Source of the DNA: an uncultured Collinsella sp.
GTDB lineage: Bacteria > Actinomycetota > Coriobacteriia > Coriobacteriales > Coriobacteriaceae
Length of the DNA: 64,000 nt
Reading direction: 5' to 3'
Assembly: GCA_900544725.1 (NCBI GenBank)
Contig: UQWK01000003.1
Location: 20,755-84,754 of the forward strand
Shown here: one piece after another, positions 1 to 8,828 of the stretch
How the letters are laid out: each line of letters begins with the position of its first letter
Numbering within the stretch: the stretch's first letter is position 1
Notes under the pieces: model-generated
Databases searched by the model: none
What the model was told of the DNA's origin: nothing
What the model saw: the letters and a program-made list of their open reading frames with translations, nothing else
Translations under genes and position numbers: made by a program

Positions 1-888
1 ACCCGCCGTGTCCATCTGACGCATAAACGGCGGCATCTCCCCCGTCGCAGCGCAGGCGGCAATCTGATGCAGAGCCCCGGCGACCGCATCGTCTGCCGCA
101 GCGCCGATATGCCAGCGCGCGGTAGCCGTGACAGCCTCGTTGGCATTGGCGACCGCAACGGAGTTGGGAACGGCATCGATCATGGGCAAATCGTTATCGG
201 AATCGCCAAATACGGCCACCTCGTCGGGCGTCAGGTCCAAAGCGCGCGCCAGCTCCAGCGCAGCGCAACCCTTGTCCCAACCTGCTGGAAGGATGTCAAA
301 CAGGCGCACTCGGTTGTTGGGAAACACAAGCGAGAGTTCCGGCACCTCAGCGGCAACGCGCTCGCGTAGCTCCGCGAGCTCCTCACGCGAACGGGCACTC
401 CAGATATTCGCCTTGAACACCGGCGCTTCATCGACGACGGGACGGCACGGAGCCTCTTCGCCTTTGAGCCATGCGTTGCCGCCCGACTCCATGGCGCGAC
501 GAACGCGCTCGGGATCACTCGTCACGCAATAGGCATCGTTGCCCCAAAAGTCATCGCCCAGGCCATAGACTTTTAGAAATGTATCGTCGGTCTCTTGCTC
601 CAGATAGTCGGCCAAACGCATCAGAGCGTCGTTGTCGATTGCGTGCGATGCGACTACTTCGCCGCCGACAAACATCACCTGGCCGTTACAGAACGCGCCA
701 GTCGAAAAACACTCGGAACGATTTTTGAACATCCAGCCCATCGCGGACGGCTGGCGACCCGAAACCGGGCCAAAGTGCAGACCCGCCGCCTGCATGGCAT
801 GGATGCCCTCGATGGCATAGTCGCTGGCGCCGTCTTGCCCAGCAGGAATCAGCGTATCGTCCATATCGGTCAGCACAAGTTTGATCAT
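1..888 (-). CDS. HAD-superfamily (Cof-type) phosphatase, C-terminus cut by window edge
   Basis: The reverse strand reads an open frame from ATG at 888 to the window start (296 codons, no stop yet). The N-terminus MIKLVLTDMDDTL carries HAD motif I (DxDxT variant DMDDT), and near the end GDSDNDLPMIDAV is the motif IV acidic cluster typical of Cof/IIB-cap sugar-phosphate phosphatases. A GAGGGG ribosome site precedes the ATG. The family is cytosolic, Mg2+-dependent and dephosphorylates small phosphorylated metabolites; the substrate cannot be read from sequence. The 5' side adjoins the family-B hairpin. Only the extreme C-terminus is missing. Confidence 0.88.
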   Translation of the reverse strand, partial: MIKLVLTDMDDTLIPAGQDGASDYAIEGIHAMQAAGLHFGPVSGRQPSAMGWMFKNRSECFSTGAFCNGQVMFVGGEVVASHAIDNDALMRLADYLEQETDDTFLKVYGLGDDFWGNDAYCVTSDPERVRRAMESGGNAWLKGEEAPCRPVVDEAPVFKANIWSARSREELAELRERVAAEVPELSLVFPNNRVRLFDILPAGWDKGCAALELARALDLTPDEVAVFGDSDNDLPMIDAVPNSVAVANANEAVTATARWHIGAAADDAVAGALHQIAACAATGEMPPFMRQMDTAG

Positions 889-929
889 AGGGTCCCCTCG
901 GTCATTCTTTATCCCGTCTATTGTACCGA

Positions 930-1027
930 CCTGCCAAAAAGGGACAGGTTTATTTTGGCAGGTTTTATCTGGGAAAACGCAGCCCCTGTTGCTACCTGCC
1001 AAAATAAACCTGTCCCTTTTTGGCAGG
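930..1027. repeat. Family-B palindromic repeat: 34-bp perfect inverted repeat
   Basis: Arms 930-963 and 994-1027 are perfect reverse complements (34 bp) around a 30-nt spacer. Each arm contains AAAAAGGGACAGGTTTATTT. It lies between the start of the leftward HAD gene and the TPP riboswitch, so it could isolate the two transcripts. A related but single copy is at 21690-21726. No transposase is adjacent. Confidence 0.9.
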
Positions 1028-1051
1028 TGCGCTAGTATAGGGAGCAACAGA

Positions 1052-1146
1052 TTCGATGCGGGAGTGCCGGCGGTGCAAACCACAAGGCTGAGAGGGCAAT
1101 GGGCCCAATCCTTTGAACCTGTCAGTTAATGCTGGCGTAGGGAGCA
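1052..1146 (+). promoter_or_regulatory. TPP riboswitch (THI element)
   Basis: The conserved thi-box blocks are present in order: GATGCGGGAGTGCC, then GGCTGAGA at about 1086, CTTTGAACCTG at about 1111, and TAATGCTGGCGTAGGGA ending near 1143. This is the thiamine pyrophosphate aptamer. It lies directly upstream of thiM and is followed by an intrinsic terminator, so TPP binding should attenuate transcription of the thiM operon. Confidence 0.95.
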
Positions 1147-1159
1147 TGCCGCCTTTACA

Positions 1160-1190
1160 GGGGCGCTGTCTATGCACAGCGCCCCTTTTC
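1160..1190 (+). terminator. Intrinsic terminator/attenuator of the TPP riboswitch
   Basis: GGGGCGCTGT (1160-1169) pairs perfectly with ACAGCGCCCC (1176-1185), followed by TTTT. It sits between the aptamer and the thiM ribosome site, the expected place for the OFF-state hairpin. Confidence 0.85.
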
Positions 1191-1211
1191 TATGCCAAGG
1201 AGGCATGTGCA

Positions 1212-2051
1212 GTGATCGATTCGGAACAGCTTAAGCAACATGTGGTCAAGGCCGTGGAGGAGATTCGCGCCACCAATCCGATGGCCGGCTCCATCACCAA
1301 CACGGTGACGATCGACTTTGTCGCCAACGCGCAGCTCGCCGTGGGCGGTTCGGCCGCCATGGTCTACCTGCCCGACGAGGGCGAGGCGCTCGTTGCCGGC
1401 GGCGGCGCCATCTACCTCAACATGGGCACGCTCTTCCCCATCTACGAGCAGACGATTCCCCGCGCAGCCAAGGCGGCACACGACGCCGACAAGCCCTGGG
1501 TGCTCGACCCGGTGGGTCTGGGCATCGGCAGCTTGCGCACCCAGCTGGTAAACGAGCTCAAGCAGTACAAGCCCGCCATCGTGCGCGGCAACGCTTCCGA
1601 GATCATCGCGCTCGCCGGCCTGTGGGGCCTTGAGGGTGAGGCCGCAGACCTGAGCCGTGTACGCGGTGTCGACACCACCGATACGGTTGACGCTGCCCGC
1701 GACGCCGCCGTGGCACTCGCCCGCTACACCGGCGGCGCCGTGGTGGTCTCGGGCGAGGTCGACCTGATCACCGACGGCTCGACCGTGGCCAAGTCCCACG
1801 GCGGCAGCCCGCTCATGTCCAAGATCACCGGCTGCGGTTGCTCGCAGGGCGGCGTGCTGGCCGTATATGCCTGCGCCGCCGATCCGTTTACGGCAGCCGT
1901 CTGCGGTACCGCCGTCTACAACGTGGCCGGCACGCGTGCCGCCGCCGTCGCGGATGCCCCGGCGAGCTTTAAGGTTGCCTTTATCGACGAGCTCTACCGC
2001 GCAACCGCCCAGGACATCGCCAACAACCAGCTCGAGCTCGAGGAGGCGTAA
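1212..2051 (+). CDS. thiM: Hydroxyethylthiazole kinase ThiM
   Basis: Phosphorylates 4-methyl-5-(2-hydroxyethyl)thiazole for thiamine salvage. The protein is 279 aa, usual for the family, and shows PMAGSITNTVTIDF near the N-terminus, PWVLDPVGLGIG, VRGNASEI and a C-terminal ITGCGCSQGG anion-hole segment. GTG at 1212 is chosen because AAGGAGG (1197-1203) lies eight bases upstream; an in-frame ATG at 1113 falls inside the riboswitch and has no ribosome site. It is the first gene of an operon with a thiamine-binding protein and thiE, controlled by the upstream TPP riboswitch. Confidence 0.95.
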   Translation: MIDSEQLKQHVVKAVEEIRATNPMAGSITNTVTIDFVANAQLAVGGSAAMVYLPDEGEALVAGGGAIYLNMGTLFPIYEQTIPRAAKAAHDADKPWVLDPVGLGIGSLRTQLVNELKQYKPAIVRGNASEIIALAGLWGLEGEAADLSRVRGVDTTDTVDAARDAAVALARYTGGAVVVSGEVDLITDGSTVAKSHGGSPLMSKITGCGCSQGGVLAVYACAADPFTAAVCGTAVYNVAGTRAAAVADAPASFKVAFIDELYRATAQDIANNQLELEEA

Positions 2052-2055
2052 GGCC

Positions 2056-2394
2056 ATGTCCGAGTCCGCAACCAATACCGGCATGAACACGCTGGTCGCC
2101 GTTGCCATCGCCCCATGCGGCACGGGCGATGAGCTCTCCGCCGAGGTCGCCGAGGTCGTGCGCGTCATTCGCGAAAGCGGCCTTCCCAACCGAACCAGCT
2201 CGATGTTCACCGAGATCGAAGGTGACTGGGACGAGGTCATGCAGGTCGTGCGCGATGCCACCTTTGCGTTGGCAAACAAGGGCATCCGCACCGAAGTCGT
2301 GCTCAAGGCGGATATTCGCCCCGGATTTACCGATACCATGAACGGCAAGCTCGAGCGCATGGAAGCACAGATCAAAAAGCAGGAGGAAGCATAA
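2056..2394 (+). CDS. MTH1187/YkoF-type thiamine-binding protein
   Basis: A 112-aa protein of the thiamine-binding DUF77 family. NTLVAVAIAPCGTGDELS forms the first beta strand, and SGLPNRTSSMFTEIEGDWDEVM the conserved core. Family members are small cytosolic alpha/beta proteins that bind thiamine or its hydroxymethylpyrimidine part. The start at 2056 follows an AGGAGG inside the end of thiM, and its stop overlaps the thiE start (TAATG). Its place between thiM and thiE under a TPP riboswitch supports a thiamine role, but its exact job (carrier or sensor) is not known. Confidence 0.88.
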   Translation: MSESATNTGMNTLVAVAIAPCGTGDELSAEVAEVVRVIRESGLPNRTSSMFTEIEGDWDEVMQVVRDATFALANKGIRTEVVLKADIRPGFTDTMNGKLERMEAQIKKQEEA

Positions 2395-3089
2395 TGAGCA
2401 TCCGCGACAACCTTGATATCTCGGCCTATCTGGTGCTCGGCCCCGAAAACACGCTCGGTCGCCCCGTGGGCGATGTGGTGGCCCAGGCGCTCGACGCCGG
2501 CTTTACCTGCATCCAGGTGCGCTCCAAGGTGGCAAGCGCGCGAGAGATTATCGCGCTGACGGATGACGCCGCACAGGCCATCGCCCGTGCGGGCAAGACC
2601 GGTCAGGTCGCCCTGCTCATCGACGACCGCCTGGATTGCGTGCTTGCTGCGCGCGAGCAGGGCATCGCCGTCGACGGCGTGCATGTGGGCCAGAGCGACA
2701 TTCCCGTCGAGGTCTGCCGCAAGCTGCTGGGCCCCGACGCCATCGTGGGTCTTTCGGCCCGTTGCGAAGAGATGCTCGAGTACGTCAAGACTGCCGACAT
2801 GAGCCTGGTCGATTACCTGGGCGTGGGCCCGCTCCACGAGACCGAGACCAAGCGCGATTGCGGACGCGCGGCCGACGGCTCCATCATTACCAAGAGCTTT
2901 GAGGACCTGGCCGCGCTCCATGCGGCAAGCCCCGTGCCCATCGTGGTTGGCGGCGGCGTCAAGACGGCCGACCTGCCGCAGCTCAAGTCCACCGGCGTCG
3001 ACGGCTTCTTTGTGGTGAGCGCCGTCTGCAGTGCCGACGACCCTCACGCCGCGGCAAAGGAGCTCGTCGACACCTGGCAGCAGGCATAG
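2394..3089 (+). CDS. thiE: Thiamine-phosphate synthase ThiE
   Basis: Joins HMP-pyrophosphate and thiazole phosphate to thiamine monophosphate. The 231-aa TIM-barrel protein shows the family blocks CIQVRSK, LIDDRLD, DGVHVGQSDIP, YLGVGPLHETETK (pyrophosphate/thiazole binding) and VVGGGVKTADL. It overlaps the preceding stop by one base (TAATG), which indicates translational coupling. With thiM but no thiC/thiD/thiG here, the locus fits salvage of thiazole plus HMP made or imported elsewhere. Confidence 0.95.
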   Translation: MSIRDNLDISAYLVLGPENTLGRPVGDVVAQALDAGFTCIQVRSKVASAREIIALTDDAAQAIARAGKTGQVALLIDDRLDCVLAAREQGIAVDGVHVGQSDIPVEVCRKLLGPDAIVGLSARCEEMLEYVKTADMSLVDYLGVGPLHETETKRDCGRAADGSIITKSFEDLAALHAASPVPIVVGGGVKTADLPQLKSTGVDGFFVVSAVCSADDPHAAAKELVDTWQQA

Positions 3090-3133
3090 GCATAAGCCGA
3101 GCAACTGCTCCGCGACTACAAATCTTCAGCTAC

Positions 3134-3179
3134 GGAAAGCGCATCCCAGTTTGGACGTCCATTCTGGGATGCGCTTTCC
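3134..3179. terminator. Hairpin between convergent thiE and patatin genes
   Basis: A 16-bp perfect stem (3134-3149 with 3164-3179, GGAAAGCGCATCCCAG type) and a 14-nt loop. It has no T-tract, but sits exactly between two convergent genes, so it is a probable bidirectional transcript end. Confidence 0.6.
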
Positions 3180-3189
3180 GCCGTGGCCC

Positions 3190-4128
3190 CTACCCCGCCA
3201 GGTACGCTTCCAGCGCGGGCAACATCGTCTCCGCATCGCGGCGACCGATCTGGTAGATGCGCTCAAGTTCATCGGGCTCGCGGCAAAGCGACGGCACTTT
3301 CACCGATTCGCTCGGCCGCACCACAAAGATCTCGCCAGCGGCCTCACGACGCGCAAGGTCATCCAGCGTGGCGTTATACACCTCATGCCGATGCTCAAGC
3401 GCCGCGACAAACTCCGGGTAGTGACGATACACACGACGCAGCATGGGCATCAGGCTATTGGCCTCTTTTACAAAACCCGCCGGCTGCGTCAGCACCACCA
3501 CATTGCGGTCGTAACCCTGTGCAAACAGCCAGGCGCTGGGAATAGAGTCCGCAACGCCGCCATCCAAATACCGATGCCCATCAATGGCAACAGGCCTGGT
3601 CGCCACGGGAATCGCCGACGAAGCACGAATCCATTCAATATCACGCTCGTCACCGTAGGACAGGTCATGGTAGACAGCCTCGCCTGTCTCGATATCGGTG
3701 CATACGCACGTAAACCTCATGGGATTGGCGCGGTAGGCATCCAAGTCGATGGGGTCGAGCTCGATAGGCACCTCGTGATACGCAAACTCGGCATTAAACA
3801 TGTCGCCGGTGCGCAGCCAGCTGGCCACGCTCGCATAACGTTTGTCGGCACAATAGGCCTTGTTGTAACGGATGGCGCGACCAATCTGGCGCGACTTAAA
3901 GTTGTAGCCAAACGCGGCGCCTGCCGAGACACCCACCATATGATCGCAGGTCAGGCCATGTTCCATCCAAACGTCGAGCACGCCTGCCGTATACATGCCC
4001 CGGTAGCCACCGCCCTCGAGCGCCAGACCCACCGTATGCGCCGTACTCGGCAATGCCATGCAACCATCCCCGTCCTCATGCTTTTGAACGGAACAAGTAT
4101 ACCCGTCAACATATATCGTCTCGGTCAC
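3190..4128 (-). CDS. Patatin-like phospholipase
   Basis: A 312-aa cytosolic patatin-family acyl hydrolase. The oxyanion-hole segment GGGYRG is at residues 39-44, the nucleophile elbow GVSAG at 66-70 (Ser68), and the catalytic aspartate motif DGG at about 189-191, so the Ser-Asp dyad is complete. No signal peptide or membrane segment is seen. The first ~30 residues (to MALPSTAHTVG) are outside the conserved domain, so an internal start at codon 24 is possible. It converges on thiE. Similar genes in gut Actinobacteria are annotated as YjjU/RssA-like; the substrate is unknown. Confidence 0.88.
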   Translation of the reverse strand: MTETIYVDGYTCSVQKHEDGDGCMALPSTAHTVGLALEGGGYRGMYTAGVLDVWMEHGLTCDHMVGVSAGAAFGYNFKSRQIGRAIRYNKAYCADKRYASVASWLRTGDMFNAEFAYHEVPIELDPIDLDAYRANPMRFTCVCTDIETGEAVYHDLSYGDERDIEWIRASSAIPVATRPVAIDGHRYLDGGVADSIPSAWLFAQGYDRNVVVLTQPAGFVKEANSLMPMLRRVYRHYPEFVAALEHRHEVYNATLDDLARREAAGEIFVVRPSESVKVPSLCREPDELERIYQIGRRDAETMLPALEAYLAG

Positions 4129-4374
4129 ATTTGCCGATGCAAACTAAACACTACCGCTCGGCAATTATTATTAACGACTGACCTTGTTTATACAAACACA
4201 CCCTATAATGATGTTCGTATCATGAGGCAACAGCACCAAACAGTAGACAACAATCGAGCCTATCGATGAAACAAGGCGGGGACGAAAGGCCACGCGTCCA
4301 TAGACCGCAGAAGGTCCCATTAACAACAAGATCATCCGACGCAAGCCATCTCGACCCCAGAAAGCCACTCACAT

Positions 4375-7089
4375 ATGGACACAGCCAACACCTATACAAA
4401 GACGCTCGAAAAGATCGTTCAAGACCTGTTCGAGCGCCCGGAAGACCTGGTAAGAACAGCCTTTACCGACCAACTTACCGGCCTTGGCAACCGCGGCGGC
4501 TTTACCCGCTCGTTGGAAGAGCTCTGGGAGCAGGGCACGCCGGTCACCATGGCGTTTATCGATATCGATAACCTCAAGCACTGCAACGACGCCTTCGGTC
4601 ACGACGAGGGTAACCGCTACATTATGCAGGTGAGCCTGTACCTTAAGCTCTATATCAAAGTTGACGAGGCGGTGTTTCGCCTGGGTGGCGACGAGTTCGC
4701 AATCTTGTCCACCGTCGCGACCGAAGACGACCTTGCCGAGCGCCTTGAGCATTGCCGCTCGGTGCTGCTCAAAAACAACGACGCCGAGATGCCTCACTCG
4801 TTTAGCTATGGCGTATCGCATGCCGACCCAAAACTGGGCGAAACGTCCGATCGTATGACGCTCGATGCCGACCACCGCATGTACGACTACAAGCTGCGCC
4901 ATGCCGTACACCTGGATCGTCGCAATATCAAACAAGTTCATGCAGACGATTTTGAAGTCAGCGACCGTGTCTTCGACGCCTTCTCGATGCTTGACGAGGG
5001 ACGATATTTCTTTATCGAGAACTTGGACAAGCATCGCACCCTTTGGTCACAAGGCGCCTTGCGCGATTTCGGTCTTCCTTCGGAGCATATGGACAACTGC
5101 CACGATTACTGGAAAACGCGCGTCCATCCCGATGACCTCGAGGCCTATATCAACGATATCAACCAGATTTACAACGGCTCCAAGCACTATCGCGTCATGC
5201 GGTATCGAGTGCGCAACGCTGCTGGCGATTACGTGCTTTGTCGCGTCCGAGGCTATCGCATCGACGGAAACGGAGACACGCCCTCGCTCTACGTTGGCGA
5301 ACTCGTCAATCACGCTCTGGTCGAGACGATTGACCCCGCAACAGGGCTTGGAACCCAGCGCATGTTGATCGACGCCATTGATACTTGCCGCCGCGATAAC
5401 CGCGGGATGGGCCTTGCCGCCGTGCGTGTTCGCGGTACAACGCAGCTCAATGAACGCTATGGGGCCGACGCCGTCGATGCCATGCTTTCCGAGTATGCCG
5501 GCCGCATGCTCTCGCTCATCCGCGGCAGAAGCCGTGTATTCCGCTCGCGCAGCGCGCAGTTCGTTGTACTTACCGATAGTTTTGACCGCAATGCCTTCGA
5601 TCACCTCGTTGGGGATTTGGAACATGTTGTCTCAAAACCCATCCAGATTGCCGGCGACGTCATCACCCCCACATGCCTGGTCGTGCCTGTCTACTACGAG
5701 CGCCTTGTTAACCAGGCACCGGCCGTTTTGGACGAACTCGACCGCCGCATTCGCGCCATAAACGGACCGTTCCACAACGACAGTCCCTGCATTCCCGAAA
5801 TCAAGCGCAAAGGCGCAATCGCCGAGCGCATCGACCCGCTCACCGGCCTCTACCGCCCCAGTGAGTTTATGCGACGCGCCAATGCCTTTCTGTCGACGGC
5901 ACAAGGCAGCGCATGGTGCATTGCCACCGTCGACATGGGACACATGCGCCTGTTTAATGAATGGCACGGACAAACCGAGGGCGACCGCGTGCTTGCCGAT
6001 GTGGGCACGGTGCTTAAGGATATCGAGAACGCGGGCATGAGCGTTGCGGGCTACTGGGGCATGGACGACTTTTGCATCCTTGCTCCCTTTGACCGCGATA
6101 CGATTCATCGAATTTATGCCGGCGTGCGCGAAGCGGTTGCCAGGCACGACGACGGCGTGGGTTTTTGGCCGTCCATGGGCGTCTACCCCGTCAAACCCCG
6201 TGAGGAAATCACCATCGACGCTCAGGCAAGGGCCATGTATGCCAACCGTCGCGCCAAAAATGACTTTAAAGACCGCATCGCTGTTTTCCGCCCCGAAGAG
6301 TACGCCCACGAGGTTGCGTTTCACAACACCCTCACCGAGTTCCAATATGCGCTCTCCAACGATCGCATCACCTACTACCTGCAGCCCCAGGTGGACATGG
6401 AAACCGGCGAGATTGTTGGTGCCGAGGCGCTCACGCGCTGGATTGGTAATGACGGCACCCTCATTCCGCCCGTTTCCTTTATCCCGACGCTCGAGGAAAG
6501 CGGTTTTGTGGTGACGCTCGACAAATATATTTGGCAGGGCGTTGCCTTGTGGCTTCGCAAGCGCCTTGACCAGGGGCTTCGCGTGGTTCCGATCTCGCTT
6601 AATGTGTCGCGCGTGGATATCCTTGCCTGCGACGTCGCCGAGCATATGAGCGCGCTTGCCGCCAGCTACAATCTATCGCCCGAGCTCATGCGCATCGAGA
6701 TTACCGAGACTGCCTATACCGGAGAGCCCGAGGCTGTGGATAAACTGACAGCCGACCTGCACACCCGCGGCTTCTCGACCTACATGGACGATTTTGGCAC
6801 CGGCCAGTCCACGCTCGCGATGCTCAAAAACGTCAACGTCGACGTCATCAAACTCGACCGCACGTTTGTGCCCGTCGACGGCGATCAAGGCCGTAGCGCG
6901 CAAATCATTTCGTCGATGCTCGGGATGGCGCAATCGCTCGAGCTGCCCGTTGTGATCGAAGGCATCGAGACGGAGGCGCAGGCTCAGCTGCTGCGTCAGA
7001 TGGGCGCACGCTATGCACAGGGCTTTCTCTACTACCGTCCCATGCCGGCGGCAGATTTTGAGGCATTGCTCGATGGTGGCGAGGATTGA
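4375..7089 (+). CDS. Multi-domain GGDEF/EAL cyclic-di-GMP protein
   Basis: A 904-aa protein without membrane segments. Domain 1 (about 30-165) is a GGDEF domain with intact GGDEF at 104-108. Next comes a PAS-like segment (about 195-310, with RVHPDD). Domain 2 (about 315-455) is GGDEF-like but has RSAQF in place of the signature. Domain 3 (about 480-620) is GGDEF-like with GMDDF at 562-566. The C-terminus is a complete EAL domain: EALTRW at 684-689, DDFGTG at 805-810 and VVIEGIETEAQA. The first domain keeps no RxxD inhibitory site (K-V-D-E there). It could both make and degrade c-di-GMP; which dominates is unclear. It has a truncated paralogue downstream. Confidence 0.92.
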   Translation: MDTANTYTKTLEKIVQDLFERPEDLVRTAFTDQLTGLGNRGGFTRSLEELWEQGTPVTMAFIDIDNLKHCNDAFGHDEGNRYIMQVSLYLKLYIKVDEAVFRLGGDEFAILSTVATEDDLAERLEHCRSVLLKNNDAEMPHSFSYGVSHADPKLGETSDRMTLDADHRMYDYKLRHAVHLDRRNIKQVHADDFEVSDRVFDAFSMLDEGRYFFIENLDKHRTLWSQGALRDFGLPSEHMDNCHDYWKTRVHPDDLEAYINDINQIYNGSKHYRVMRYRVRNAAGDYVLCRVRGYRIDGNGDTPSLYVGELVNHALVETIDPATGLGTQRMLIDAIDTCRRDNRGMGLAAVRVRGTTQLNERYGADAVDAMLSEYAGRMLSLIRGRSRVFRSRSAQFVVLTDSFDRNAFDHLVGDLEHVVSKPIQIAGDVITPTCLVVPVYYERLVNQAPAVLDELDRRIRAINGPFHNDSPCIPEIKRKGAIAERIDPLTGLYRPSEFMRRANAFLSTAQGSAWCIATVDMGHMRLFNEWHGQTEGDRVLADVGTVLKDIENAGMSVAGYWGMDDFCILAPFDRDTIHRIYAGVREAVARHDDGVGFWPSMGVYPVKPREEITIDAQARAMYANRRAKNDFKDRIAVFRPEEYAHEVAFHNTLTEFQYALSNDRITYYLQPQVDMETGEIVGAEALTRWIGNDGTLIPPVSFIPTLEESGFVVTLDKYIWQGVALWLRKRLDQGLRVVPISLNVSRVDILACDVAEHMSALAASYNLSPELMRIEITETAYTGEPEAVDKLTADLHTRGFSTYMDDFGTGQSTLAMLKNVNVDVIKLDRTFVPVDGDQGRSAQIISSMLGMAQSLELPVVIEGIETEAQAQLLRQMGARYAQGFLYYRPMPAADFEALLDGGED

Positions 7090-7216
7090 TGCGTTCACAT
7101 GCAGGCCGCTACCGTTGAGGGGCACGTTTGTCCCCGTTGGCTAACTTATTATCCCCATTAAAATGCAATTGGGCATATGATACAAACCGCTGTCTCGCCC
7201 AAGGAGGTTTTACATC

Positions 7217-8746
7217 ATGAACGAGTCGTATCGCCTGGGCGAGCAATCAATCATCGCCCACCTTCAACGACTTGCGAACGGGGCCTCAACCGCCGAGCTC
7301 GATGTTTCGGCATTGCCCGCAGAGCTGCGTGCCATTGGCGAGCAGCTACAAAAAACGCATGCCGTCCTGCAGCAGGAACGGCAGCTGCTTGAGCGCAGTG
7401 CCTATATCGATACGCTCACCAATCTTGGCAACCGTGGCGGGCTCGACCGCCACGTCGATCAACTCTGGCGCAAAGGCATCCCCTTCACCTGCGCCTATAT
7501 CGACATCGACCACCTCAAGCATTGCAACGATACGTTTGGCCACGCCGAGGGCAACCGCTACATTCTGGGCATCTGCCGCGTGCTCACCGAAACAATGAAG
7601 CACGATGATCTGCTGTTCCGTATCGGCGGAGACGAATTTGTACTCGTGTCTCCTACGGTAGACGAAGCCGAGCTCGAGCGGCGCCTGGAGCGGACGCGCA
7701 GCGATCTTATCGAGGCAACATCGGACGGCAAAGCGCCCATGATCGCGAGCTTTAGTTTTGGCTGCTCGCGCGTCGACCCGCTTGCTGGCGATACGCATCG
7801 CCAGACGGTCATGGACGCCGACCGAAAAATGTATCGCTACAAGCTCATGCACCGCGTGCAGCAACCGAAAGAAGACAACGCGTCGCAACGCCCGATCGCC
7901 GATCAGCTTCCCTGCAACGACCGCGTGTTCCAAGCGATCTCCATGAGCTCCGAGACGCGCTATCCGTTTATCCTTAACCTCGATACCGGCGAATCGCAAT
8001 GGTCGGTTAATGCCGTGCGCGATTTTGACCTGCCCTCGTAACACCCCTACAACTCTGTCGACATGTGGCTTGCCCGCGTTCACCCCGAAGACCGCGACAA
8101 TGTACGCACCGAGCTCGATATGGTGCTAAACGGCACGTGGCACTTCCATTACATGCAGTATCGCGTCATAGACGCCACCGAAAAATACGTGCTTTGTGAC
8201 TGTACGGGCTACCGCCTGGACGCCACCGATACCGAGCCCAACATGTATGTGGGCATTATCATCAACCGAAGCTTGGCAGATACGACCGATTCCGTGACCG
8301 GCTTGGGCGATATCCACGCCCTGGTCAACGCCATTGGCGAGATGCGTCGCGTGGCGCACGAGGTGGGCTTTGTCGCCATTAAAATTGACGATATCGCTCA
8401 GGTCAATGCCCGCTTTGGCTTTGATGCGGGTGACCGTGTTTTGGCCGAAAGCGCCGCCTGCCTCATGGACTGCTCACGCGGCAAGGGTTGCCTGTTCCGC
8501 TCAACCGGACCGATGTTCGTGGCGCTTTTCGATAACCTCGATCCCCAGGAAACCGACCAGATCGCCGACGAGATCGAGCGGTCCTTAGGCTCGCCCGTGC
8601 TCATCGGCTCGCTTGAGTACCTGCCGCCTATGCGCGTGGCAACGCTTCATCTAGACAGCGTCGACCGCCAGCCCGTCTCCATCCTAAACGAGCTGAAGAC
8701 ACTGCTCGCCGAGGCCGTGCAGGTGCCGGGTACCAAGTTGGATTAA
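7217..8746 (+). pseudogene. GGDEF-PAS-GGDEF-like protein interrupted by an in-frame TAA
   Basis: A strong AAGGAGG precedes ATG 7217. Codons 1-274 encode a diguanylate cyclase domain (LTNLGNRGG, GGDEF at 137-141) and the start of a PAS-like domain. Codon 275 is TAA (8039-8041). The same frame then continues without further stops to 8746, giving the rest of the PAS domain (WLARVHPED) and a degenerate GGDEF domain. The paralogue at 4375-7089 has Glu (GAG) at the aligned place, so one G-to-T change would explain it. Products could be a 274-aa cyclase and, by re-initiation at ATG 8063, a 227-aa remnant. There is no EAL domain. A sequencing error cannot be excluded. Confidence 0.8.
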
Positions 8747-8828
8747 CGGCACGGGTCGCGGCGCGCATCGCCTGCCCCATCATGAGATAATCCTCTGCAG
8801 AAGTCACCGACAGCAGAGGGAGTTTGTG

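Noticed and set aside
1113..1211. Start of ThiM at ATG 1113
   Set aside because: That codon lies inside the TPP aptamer and has no ribosome site; GTG 1212 has AAGGAGG at the right distance.
1170..3104. A 644-aa open frame on the minus strand across the thi operon
   Set aside because: It is the shadow of three well-defined thiamine genes in GC-rich DNA, with low-complexity His/Gly/Val composition and no family features.
4260..4374. c-di-GMP riboswitch before the GGDEF/EAL gene
   Set aside because: A GGGGACGAAAGGCC stretch is slightly similar to the GEMM core, but the conserved CGCAAA/GCAAAGCC blocks and tetraloop-receptor are not found.
8039..8041. Recoding (selenocysteine or pyrrolysine) at the internal stop
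   Set aside because: The codon is TAA, which is used for neither; no SECIS-like need arises.
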